From contig NZ_JAZDCH010000008.1 of NCBI RefSeq assembly GCF_036311905.1, positions 1-64,000 on the forward strand: a DNA stretch of 64,000 nucleotides, given 5' to 3'. Made by a program: the position numbers and the translations under genes. The DNA comes from Brachybacterium sp036311905 (lineage in GTDB: Bacteria; Actinomycetota; Actinomycetes; Actinomycetales; Dermabacteraceae). Positions 44,843-51,823 of this stretch are shown one piece after another. The notes under the pieces are model-generated. The model was given only the letters and a program-made list of their open reading frames with translations, made no database searches and had not been told where the DNA came from. The number at the start of each line of letters is the position of its first letter. Positions within the stretch are counted from its first letter, which is position 1.

Positions 44843-46183
44843 TCACTGGAGTCTCGTGGGAAGGGACGCCTCGACGACGAAGCCGCCGTCGGGGGAGGGG
44901 CCGGCCGTGAGCGTCCCGCCCAGCAGCCGCACCCGCTCGGTCATGCCGACGAGGCCGTGCCCGCCCGACGTCGGCCCGCCCGACGTCGGTGCTTGCCCGC
45001 CCGACGCCGTCGCGCCCTCGTCGGCCACCGGCGCGCTGTCGCCGGCTGCCGGAGTGCCTCCGTCGGCGGCCGAGCGACCGGCGCCGTCGTCGGCGATCCG
45101 CAGGTGCAGCCGGCCGTCGCGGATCTGCGCACGGACCGTGGCGCGGTCGGTTCCGGCATGGCGCAGCACGTTGGTCAGCGACTCCTGGACCACCCGGAAC
45201 GCGGCGGTGTCGACCGGACCGGGGAGGTCGGCGGGTTCGACCTCGACGTCGAGGGCGACGGCGAGGCCGGCGGCCCCCGCCTCGGCCGCGAGCTCGGGCA
45301 GGGCGACGAGCGACTGCGGCCCGCGCCCCGCGGAGACCTGCTCCGGGGCGGGACCCCCGTCGGACGGGACGCCCCCGCCGGAGTGCCCCTCGGGGGATCG
45401 CAGCAGCCGGACCATGACGCGCAGCTCCCGCAGCGAGCGACCGGCCGCATCCCGGATCCGCGCGAAGGCCTCGCGCGCCTCCTCGTCCCGCGCGCCCACC
45501 GCCTCGCCGCCCGCCCCGGCGTGGAGCGAGATGACCGAGAGGGTGTGGCCGACGGTGTCGTGCAGATCCCGCGAGATCCGCTCCCGCTCGGACTGGATCC
45601 GCAGGTCCGCCTCGCGGGCCAGCTGGGCCGCGGTGAGCCGGGCGATCTCCGCCTGCTGCCGCTCCCGCAGCCGCCGCGTGCGCAGCCCGTCGCCGAGCGC
45701 GATCGCCGCCGCGAACAGCGCCACGTTGGTGACCGACTCGTAGCCGAGCACCACGCCGATCGACTCCCCGCCCTCGAGCAGCCGGAACGCCGTGGAGACC
45801 AGCAGCGAGACCGCCGCCGCACCGACTGCCCAGCGCCACCTCCCCGCCTCCGCCGCGGAGAACAGCGCCGCGAGGATCGGGACGGCCACGCCGATCGGCG
45901 GATAGTCGCGCGTGTAGTACGCGAACATCGCGAGCACGCTCAGTACGAGCACGGTGCGCGGCATCGAGCGGCGCAGCAGGAGCAGCGCGCCGAACCCCGC
46001 GGCGAAGAGGATCGCGAGAGCGTCCGCCGGGCGGGCGCCGCGATCGTTCGTCAGGATCACCAGGGTCAGCGCGAGGGCGACGAGCACGGCGAGCAGCAGG
46101 TCCACGGCGCGCGGTGGCAGCCGCCGACGGCGCCGCCCGGCCGGGGGCGGGGCCGCGGACGGCCCCGACATCGTCTCGCTCAC
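44843..46183 (-). CDS. Sensor histidine kinase, NarL-type (HisKA_3)
   Basis: A 446-residue membrane kinase. Four to six membrane spans fill residues ~25-165 with almost no extracytoplasmic loop, so the signal is probably sensed in the membrane. The dimerisation helix ERERISRDLHDTVGHTLSVISLHAG carries the phospho-acceptor His208. The ATPase domain has the N box VVQESLTNVLRHA and the G box GLVGMTERV, with a ~45-residue Ala/Gly/Thr/Ser stretch between them, partly encoded by a 15-base direct repeat near 44960-45008. It is transcribed with the response regulator downstream. Confidence 0.94.
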   Translation of the reverse strand: MSETMSGPSAAPPPAGRRRRRLPPRAVDLLLAVLVALALTLVILTNDRGARPADALAILFAAGFGALLLLRRSMPRTVLVLSVLAMFAYYTRDYPPIGVAVPILAALFSAAEAGRWRWAVGAAAVSLLVSTAFRLLEGGESIGVVLGYESVTNVALFAAAIALGDGLRTRRLRERQQAEIARLTAAQLAREADLRIQSERERISRDLHDTVGHTLSVISLHAGAGGEAVGARDEEAREAFARIRDAAGRSLRELRVMVRLLRSPEGHSGGGVPSDGGPAPEQVSAGRGPQSLVALPELAAEAGAAGLAVALDVEVEPADLPGPVDTAAFRVVQESLTNVLRHAGTDRATVRAQIRDGRLHLRIADDGAGRSAADGGTPAAGDSAPVADEGATASGGQAPTSGGPTSGGHGLVGMTERVRLLGGTLTAGPSPDGGFVVEASLPTRLQ

Positions 46184-46336
46184 GCTTTCCAGACTACGGG
46201 GGCTGCCCGGACCGGAACCCCGACCCCGGGCCGCGGCGAGGTCGCCTCCCGACGACCTCGGGTGTCGCCTGCACGCGACCCCGGGAACGCGCGAGGGCCG
46301 ATGTGCACCGGGGCCGACGATCCCTAGCGTGCCGGT

Positions 46337-46834
46337 ATGACCTCGCAGAACCTGTCCACCCGTCCGTCCTCCGCCCCGCCCCGTCGGTCCTGGCCGGGCC
46401 TACCCTGGCTCGCCGTCGTGGGTCTCGCGCTGCTCGCGGTGCCGCGGGTGGTGCTGCACGACCTGGACCTGATCCACGAGGGCACCTTCGTGAACCTGCT
46501 GTTCGTGGTGGTCCCGCCGCTGGTGTGGATCCTCGTCGTGCTACTCGCCCGGGTGCCGCGGCCCTTCCTGACGGTGCTCACGATCGGCGCCGTGCACGGC
46601 GTGCTCCTCGCGCTCACCCATCAGCTGCTGTGGGGCGCCGCCTTCCCGGGCGGCAGCCCGCGGCTCGGCGGGAACCTCGCCGGCCTCGACCCGCTGCTGC
46701 AGGAGGTGCTGGTCCGTGCCGCCGCGGTGATGTCGAGCCTGGTCACGGGGCTGGTGGTGGGCGTCGTGGTGGGGCTCGTCGCGGCGCTGCTCGCGCGGGT
46801 CGCCGGCAGCGCGCGGGCGGTGTCGGCCCGGTGA
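46337..46834 (+). CDS. Small membrane protein of unknown function
   Basis: A 165-residue protein with about four membrane spans (residues ~22-40, 53-70, 76-95 and 125-155). It is divergent from the histidine kinase across a 153-base gap and overlaps the next membrane protein through GTGA. I recognise no family. Adjacent position suggests it may be controlled by, or report to, the two-component system (inference). Confidence 0.75.
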   Translation: MTSQNLSTRPSSAPPRRSWPGLPWLAVVGLALLAVPRVVLHDLDLIHEGTFVNLLFVVVPPLVWILVVLLARVPRPFLTVLTIGAVHGVLLALTHQLLWGAAFPGGSPRLGGNLAGLDPLLQEVLVRAAAVMSSLVTGLVVGVVVGLVAALLARVAGSARAVSAR

Positions 46835-47109
46835 GCGGGGAGGGGCCGACGGGCCCGACGGGCGCCCCGAGCCCGTGGCGGCTCCTCGGCGCGGGGCTGC
46901 TCGGGGCCGTCGGCGGGTTGCTCGCGGCGCTGATCCTCACGGATCTGCTGGCGGCCGCGGTCGTGCGCGGCGGTGAGGTGCCACTGGGTGTGCTGGTGCT
47001 GTCCGCGGTGGGCCTGCCGCTCGGCGCCGTGGCCGGGGCGGTGCTCGGGGCGCTGCTGGCATGGCGCGCGGCGGGCCGCGGCGAGGACCCCGACGCGGGC
47101 GAAGGCTGA
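46831..47109 (+). CDS. Small membrane protein of unknown function
   Basis: A 92-residue protein starting at a GTG that overlaps the preceding stop (GTGA). Two membrane segments (LLGAGLLGAVGGLLAALILT and VLSAVGLPLGAVAGAVLGALLAW) are separated by a short loop and flanked by a charged, Gly-rich tail. It has no recognised domain. Translational coupling to the preceding protein suggests a shared complex. Confidence 0.65.
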   Translation: MSGEGPTGPTGAPSPWRLLGAGLLGAVGGLLAALILTDLLAAAVVRGGEVPLGVLVLSAVGLPLGAVAGAVLGALLAWRAAGRGEDPDAGEG

Positions 47110-47170
47110 CGCGGGCGCAGCCTGACGCGCCGACCAGGCCCACCAGCCCCTCCTCAGCCCGCGCCAGTCC

Positions 47171-47233
47171 GTTACCGGCGGGTAGCGGCGGCTGAGGGAG
47201 CATGTTCGCCGCACGATGCTCCCTCAGGCGCCG
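47171..47233. repeat. 63-bp double-hairpin repeat, family C copy 2
   Basis: Second copy of the element at 44076-44138, again with a small hairpin and a large one with 18-bp arms (47186-47203 and 47216-47233, one mismatch). It lies between the convergent ends of the small membrane gene (47109) and dfrA (47349). The two copies frame the two-component cassette. Confidence 0.85.
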
Positions 47234-47308
47234 TGGAGTCGGTCGGGTCGGGGCGCGGCGGGGGGGGCGGGGCGTGGCGGGGGCGTGGCCGGGGGTCGGG
47301 CGAGGCGT

Positions 47309-47331
47309 GGGGTGCGGGGTGCGGGGTGGGG
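47309..47331 (+). other. Textbook G-quadruplex motif
   Basis: Four runs of four G are separated by TGC, TGC and T. It sits in a 100-base G-rich tract (47245-47343) just beyond the 3' end of dfrA, which is on the other strand, so the transcript would carry C rather than G runs. Confidence 0.6.
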
Positions 47332-47348
47332 CTTGAGGTGGGGACTGC

Positions 47349-47969
47349 TCAGCGCAGGTAGGTGACGACCCGGAAGCGCAGCCCGTCGGCCGACTCGTGC
47401 CAGCCCCCCGCGGGATCCGTCCCGGCCAGGCGGAAGTCGGCGGGGATCGCGGGGGCGAGGGTGTCGCCGGCGACCTCGAGGTCGATCTCGGTGACCACCA
47501 GGACCTCCGCCACCTCCATCGCCGCGGCGTAGATCGTGCCGCCGCCGATCACCCAGGTGGTCACCCCGGGGCCGGCCTCGCCCGCCGCGAGCTCGAGCGC
47601 CTCGGGCAGCGAGCGGGCGCGCACGGCGCCGGGCAACTCGAGGTCGTCGTCGCGGGTGATGACGATGTTGGTGCGTCCGGGCAGGGGGCGGAAGCGCGGG
47701 GGGAAGGACTCCCAGGTGCGGCGCCCCATGACGACGGGGCTGCCGGAGGTGGTGCGGCGGAAGTGCTTCAGGTCCTCCGGCAGGTGCCAGGGCATCGTGC
47801 CGCCGGCGCCGATCACGCCGCCGCGGGCCTGCGCCCAGATCATCCCGATCCCGGGCACCTCGGTCGCGGCGGAGTCGGCCGTGCCGGCCCCGTCGGCCGC
47901 ACTCACCCCTGCGGCCGCACCGGCCCTGTGGCCGGCGTCCACCGCACCGACCCCGTCGGCCGCACTCAC
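47349..47969 (-). CDS. dfrA: Dihydrofolate reductase
   Basis: Reduces dihydrofolate to tetrahydrofolate, regenerating cofactor used by the adjacent thymidylate synthase. The core has IGMIWAQARGGVIGAGGTMPWHLPEDLKHFR, VVMGRRTWES and a late VIGGGTIYAAAM. The start given (GTG, 47969) overlaps the thyA stop as GTGA and makes a 206-residue protein, about 40 residues longer than usual. That extension is Ala/Gly-rich and contains a 19-base repeat, so GTG at 47906 or GTG at 47858 (VPGIGMIWAQ) could be the real start. Confidence 0.9.
   Translation of the reverse strand: MSAADGVGAVDAGHRAGAAAGVSAADGAGTADSAATEVPGIGMIWAQARGGVIGAGGTMPWHLPEDLKHFRRTTSGSPVVMGRRTWESFPPRFRPLPGRTNIVITRDDDLELPGAVRARSLPEALELAAGEAGPGVTTWVIGGGTIYAAAMEVAEVLVVTEIDLEVAGDTLAPAIPADFRLAGTDPAGGWHESADGLRFRVVTYLR
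47888..47969 (-). repeat. Duplicated dfrA start region
   Basis: The same 19 bases occur at 47888-47906 and 47951-47969, exactly 63 bases (21 codons) apart, and both encode GTG-AGT-GCG-GCC-GAC (V-S-A-A-D). This looks like an in-frame tandem duplication of the dfrA start, leaving two possible initiation sites. Confidence 0.7.
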
Positions 47970-48772
47970 ACCGCCACCGGTGCCTTGATCCCCGGATGGT
48001 GCTGGTAGCCCACGATCTCGATGTCCTCGAGCTCGTACTCGAGGATCGAGGCGGGCCGACGGTTCAGCCGCAGCGTCGGGTACGGGAACGGCTCCCGCGC
48101 GAGCTGCCGCTCCACCTGCTCGACGTGGTTGTCGTAGATGTGGCAGTCCCCGCCGGTCCACACGAAGTCGCCGACCTCGAGGTCCGTCTGCTGCGCGACC
48201 ATGTGGGTCAGCAGCGCGTAACTCGCGATGTTGAACGGGACGCCGAGGAACAGGTCGGCGCTGCGCTGGTACAGCTGGCAGGACAGCTTCCCGTCATGCA
48301 CCTCGAACTGGAACAGGGCGTGGCAGGGGGCGAGCGCCATGGCGGGGATGTCGGCCGGGTTCCAGGCGGAGACGATCAGGCGCCGCGAGTCGGGGTTCGT
48401 GCGGATCTGCTCGACGACGTCGGTGATCTGGTCGATTACGCCGCCGTCGGGCGTGGGCCAGGAGCGCCACTGCGCCCCGTAGACCGGGCCGAGGTCGCCG
48501 TCCTCGTCGGCCCACTCGTCCCAGATGGTCACCCCGCGCTCCTGCAGCCAGCGCACGTTGGTGTCGCCGCGCAGGAACCACAGCAGCTCCAGGAACACCG
48601 ACCGGGTGTGCACGCGCTTGGTGGTCAGCAGCGGGAAGCCGTGCGAGAGGTCATAGCGGATCTGCCGACCGAACAGGCTGCGCGTGCCGGTCCCGGTCCG
48701 GTCGCCCTTCGCGGCGCCGGTCTCGAGCACCTCGCGCAACAGGTCCTCGTAGGGGGTGGGGATGGTGGTCAC
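47966..48772 (-). CDS. thyA: Thymidylate synthase
   Basis: A 268-residue enzyme converting dUMP to dTMP with methylene-tetrahydrofolate. YEDLLREVLETGAAKGDRTGTGTRSLFG opens the protein, LAPCHALFQF gives catalytic Cys150, and YQRSADLFLGVPFNIASYALL and HIYDNHVEQV are the nucleotide-binding signatures. The GTG start at 48772 overlaps the stop of the LacI regulator by 4 bases, and the end overlaps dfrA by 4 bases, so all three are probably cotranscribed. Order thyA-dfrA is common; the LacI partner is not. Confidence 0.97.
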   Translation of the reverse strand: MTTIPTPYEDLLREVLETGAAKGDRTGTGTRSLFGRQIRYDLSHGFPLLTTKRVHTRSVFLELLWFLRGDTNVRWLQERGVTIWDEWADEDGDLGPVYGAQWRSWPTPDGGVIDQITDVVEQIRTNPDSRRLIVSAWNPADIPAMALAPCHALFQFEVHDGKLSCQLYQRSADLFLGVPFNIASYALLTHMVAQQTDLEVGDFVWTGGDCHIYDNHVEQVERQLAREPFPYPTLRLNRRPASILEYELEDIEIVGYQHHPGIKAPVAV

Positions 48773-49950
48773 CGGGGGAGCTCCTCGAGGTCGACGGCGG
48801 ACGGGTCGGGGGCGGTTGTCTCGGAGTCGGGCCGGTCGGAGACGATCGGGTCGACGGAGGTCGGCTCGGAGGTGGTCTGCGCGCGGCGGCCGACGGCGGT
48901 CGAGTCGCGCGTGACCAGCGTGTAGGGCACGTCCACGGTCCGGGGCGGGCCGTCGTAGCCCGCGATCCGCTCGGCGATCAGGTCGAGCACGGTGGCGGCG
49001 AGCTGCTGCTTGTCGGGGGAGATGGTGGACAGCGACGGGGAGGTGAAGGGGGCGTCGGGGGTGTCGTCGTAGCCGATCACGGCGACGTCGTCCGGCACCC
49101 GACGGCCCAGGCGGCGCAGCCTGGCGAGCACGCCGATCGCGAGGTCGTCGTTCGCGCACACCACCCCGTCGACGTCCGGCATGCGCTCGAGGAGCGCCGC
49201 CATCCCGACGAAGCCATCCTGGCGATGCCAGTCCCGCACCTCCTGCAGCACGGCGGAGGCGGGGTCCATGCCGTGCTCGCGCAGGGCCCGCTTGAAGCCG
49301 GCACGGCGCAGCGTACCCGAGCTGTGCGGCTGCTCCCCGTGGGGCGAGGTGATCGCGCCGAGGAAGCCGAGCCGTGTGCGGCCCTGCGCGATGAGGTGCG
49401 ACGTCGCGTCGAAGGAGGCCGCCTCGTTGTCGATGCGCACGTAGTCCGACCCACGCGGCAGCGCCTCCGGCAGGTGCTCGCCGATGAAAACGGTGGGCTG
49501 GCTGGTGTGATCCATGCGCGCCAGCTCCTCCTCCCACAGGTGCAGCGGGTTGAAGATGACGCCGTCGCCGAGCACGCGCTCGAAGCCCTGCAGCACGGTG
49601 CGCTCCGCCTCGGGGCCGCCCTCCGTGGTGTGCACGATGATCGTCAGCCGCCGCCGCTGGGCCGCCTCGATGAACTCCTGCGCGATGTCGGAGAAGTAGG
49701 TGAAGGTCAGCGACGGCAGCGCGAGCGTGATCATCCCCGACGACCCGGTGCGCAGCTGCTGCGCGGCGACCTGCGGGCGGTAGCCCACCTGCGCGATGGC
49801 GGCCTGCACCCGCTCGCGGGTCTCGGGCTTCACGTGCGGGTAGTCGTTGACGACGTTCGAGACCGTCTTGATCGACACCCCGGCCAGCTCGGCGACGTCG
49901 CGCAGCCGCGGCGGGCGGTGCCGACCGGTCGGCGGGGCGGGGGGAGTCAT
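48769..49950 (-). CDS. LacI family transcriptional regulator, likely arabinan/arabinofuranoside repressor
   Basis: A 393-residue regulator. RLRDVAELAGVSIKTVSNVVNDYPHVKPETRERVQAAI (residues ~15-52) is the helix-turn-helix, YRPQVAAQQLRTGSSG the hinge, and DVAVIGYDDTPDAPFTSPSLSTISPDKQQLAAT the end of the sugar-sensor domain. A ~45-residue acidic Ser/Thr/Pro tail follows the sensor. It is divergent from the GH51 operon, and the TTTGCAACGTTGTAGA operator in that promoter is its best target; the same operator lies in front of the 40.7-kb transporter. Translation runs directly into thyA. Confidence 0.93.
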   Translation of the reverse strand: MTPPAPPTGRHRPPRLRDVAELAGVSIKTVSNVVNDYPHVKPETRERVQAAIAQVGYRPQVAAQQLRTGSSGMITLALPSLTFTYFSDIAQEFIEAAQRRRLTIIVHTTEGGPEAERTVLQGFERVLGDGVIFNPLHLWEEELARMDHTSQPTVFIGEHLPEALPRGSDYVRIDNEAASFDATSHLIAQGRTRLGFLGAITSPHGEQPHSSGTLRRAGFKRALREHGMDPASAVLQEVRDWHRQDGFVGMAALLERMPDVDGVVCANDDLAIGVLARLRRLGRRVPDDVAVIGYDDTPDAPFTSPSLSTISPDKQQLAATVLDLIAERIAGYDGPPRTVDVPYTLVTRDSTAVGRRAQTTSEPTSVDPIVSDRPDSETTAPDPSAVDLEELPR

Positions 49951-50031
49951 GGCGATGATTCTCGCACCGACGGGGGAGCGGTGGCGGGCGCCGGGCCGAG
50001 GTCACGTCGCGCGGCGGGGTGCGGCGCCCGA

Positions 50032-50086
50032 AACCCCCGCAGACTTGGGGGAATTCGGCCCGAATAAGCCCAAGTCTGTGGGGGTT
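50032..50086. repeat. 55-bp palindrome, family B copy 1
   Basis: 18-bp arms (50032-50049 and 50069-50086, one mismatch) begin AACCCCCGCAGACTTGGG; an inner ATTCGG-C-CCGAAT palindrome fills the loop. A related 55-bp copy is at 58278-58332. This copy lies upstream of a promoter, not at a gene end. Confidence 0.8.
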
Positions 50087-50143
50087 CTCGCCGCGGGGGT
50101 CGGGGGACGAGGGGAGAATGTCCGTTGACTCGCCGCCCGCCCT

Positions 50144-50173
50144 GTGACAGGCTTGTTTGCAACGTTGTAGAAC
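50144..50173 (+). promoter_or_regulatory. GH51 operon promoter with LacI operator
   Basis: GTGACA (50144-50149), an 18-base spacer and TAGAAC (50168-50173) form the promoter. TTTGCAACGTTGTAGA (50156-50171) overlaps the spacer and -10, exactly as the related operator does at 40601. Repressor binding would block polymerase. Confidence 0.65.
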
Positions 50174-50275
50174 TTGGACTGCAGCGTCTACTCAGCAGCG
50201 CCCACACCGCTCAGCCCCGCCCGGCCCGGTCCGTCGCATCGTCGCGACCCGGCCCCGCCCCGAAGGATCCTCACT

Positions 50276-51790
50276 GTGGCCTCGACCCTCGCCCTCACCC
50301 TGAACCCCGCCTTCCGCGTCGCCCCCGTGCGCCGCCGCACCTTCGGCGCCTTCGTCGAGCACCTCGGCCGGTGCGTCTACACCGGCATCTTAGAACCGGA
50401 GCACCCGAGCGCCGACGAGGACGGCTTCCGCACCGACGTCCTCGCCCTCACCCGCGAGCTCGGCGTGAGCTCCGTGCGCTACCCGGGCGGCAACTTCGTC
50501 TCCGGCTACCGCTGGGAGGACGGCGTCGGCCCGGTCGAGGAGCGCCCCGCCCGCCACGACCTCGCCTGGCACTCCACCGAGCCGAACACCGTGGGCCTCG
50601 ACGAGTTCATGGCCTGGGCGAAGAAGGCCGAGGTCGAGCCGATGTACGCCGTGAACCTCGGCACCCGCGGCATCGAGGAGGCCCTCGACGTCCTGCAGTA
50701 CGCGAACGCCCCCACCGGCATCGCCCTGTCCGACCAGCGCGCCGCGAACGGCCACGAGGAGCCCTACGGCATCCGGATGTGGTGCCTCGGCAACGAGATG
50801 GACGGCCCCTGGCAGGCCGGTCACAAGACCGCGGAGGAGTACGCCCGCATCGCCACCGAGGCGGCCCGACTGATGAAGCAGGAGGATCCGGAGCTCGAGC
50901 TCATCGCGTGCGGCTCCTCCAGTTCCTCCATGGAGACCTTCGCGGCCTGGGAGAACACCGTCCTCACGGAGTCCTATGACCTCGTCGACATGATCTCCGC
51001 CCACGCCTACTACTCGGAGAAGGACGGCGACCAGGCCTCCTTCCTCGCGTCGGCCGACGACATGGACCACTTCATCGACTCCGTCGTCGCGACCGCGGAT
51101 CACGTGCGCGCGAAGCTCAAGCGCGAGAAGCGGATCATGATCAGCTTCGACGAGTGGAACATCTGGTACCAGCACCGCGCCGAGTCCCGCCCGCCGAGCG
51201 GCGATGACTGGCCCGTCGCTCCGGTGCTGCTCGAGGACACCTACAACGCGATGGACGCGGTGGTCTTCGGCAACCTGCTGATCTCCCTGCTGCGCCACAG
51301 CGACCGCGTCGCCTCCGCCTCCCTCGCCCAGCTGGTCAACGTGATCGCCCCGATCATGACCGCCCCCGGCGGTGACGCCTGGAAGCAGACCACCTTCCAT
51401 CCCTTCGCCCTCACTTCCGCGCACGCCCGCGGCGAGGTGCTCGACGTCCGCCTGGACTCGCCGCGCTTCGAGAACGCCCGCTTCGGCAGCAGCGCCTCCG
51501 GCGACGCCGTCGCCACCTGGGACGAGGAGTCCGGTGCGCTCAGCGTGTTCGTCGTGAACCGCGGGGCCGACGAGGAGCTCGCCCTCGACGCCGACCTCTC
51601 CTCCTTTGGCGACCTCGAGCTGGTCGAGGCCGTCACCCTGCACCACGAGGACCCCTACGCCGCCAACACTCAGGACGCCCCGGAGACCGTGGTCCCCGCG
51701 GCGAACGATTCGATCGCGCTCGAGGACGGCCGGCTCGTCGGCTCCCTCCCTGCGATCTCCTGGTCCCTCGTCCGCCTCGCCCGCCGCTGA
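50276..51790 (+). CDS. GH51 alpha-L-arabinofuranosidase
   Basis: A 504-residue cytoplasmic GH51 enzyme, the usual length for bacterial AbfA. The GTG at 50276 follows AAGGA at 7 bases; upstream in-frame sequence is the leader. RRTFGAFVEHLGRCVYTGI, SVRYPGGNFVSGYRWEDGVGP, CLGNEMDGPWQAGHK with acid/base Glu174 and ISFDEWNIWY with nucleophile Glu293 are all present. It removes terminal alpha-L-arabinofuranose from arabinan or arabinoxylan oligosaccharides. It is followed by a second GH51 34 bases later under the same promoter. Confidence 0.97.
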   Translation: MASTLALTLNPAFRVAPVRRRTFGAFVEHLGRCVYTGILEPEHPSADEDGFRTDVLALTRELGVSSVRYPGGNFVSGYRWEDGVGPVEERPARHDLAWHSTEPNTVGLDEFMAWAKKAEVEPMYAVNLGTRGIEEALDVLQYANAPTGIALSDQRAANGHEEPYGIRMWCLGNEMDGPWQAGHKTAEEYARIATEAARLMKQEDPELELIACGSSSSSMETFAAWENTVLTESYDLVDMISAHAYYSEKDGDQASFLASADDMDHFIDSVVATADHVRAKLKREKRIMISFDEWNIWYQHRAESRPPSGDDWPVAPVLLEDTYNAMDAVVFGNLLISLLRHSDRVASASLAQLVNVIAPIMTAPGGDAWKQTTFHPFALTSAHARGEVLDVRLDSPRFENARFGSSASGDAVATWDEESGALSVFVVNRGADEELALDADLSSFGDLELVEAVTLHHEDPYAANTQDAPETVVPAANDSIALEDGRLVGSLPAISWSLVRLARR

Positions 51791-51823
51791 CCCGTCGGCC
51801 CCCTGAACAGGAGCACCTGCACC

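Larger units (their letters stand above)
49951..50275. other. 325-base divergent control region
   Basis: Between LacI (minus) and GH51 (plus). It holds the family B palindrome at 50032-50086, the promoter with LacI operator at 50144-50173 and a ~100-base GH51 leader ending in AAGGATCCTCACT. Nothing protein-like was seen. Confidence 0.75.
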
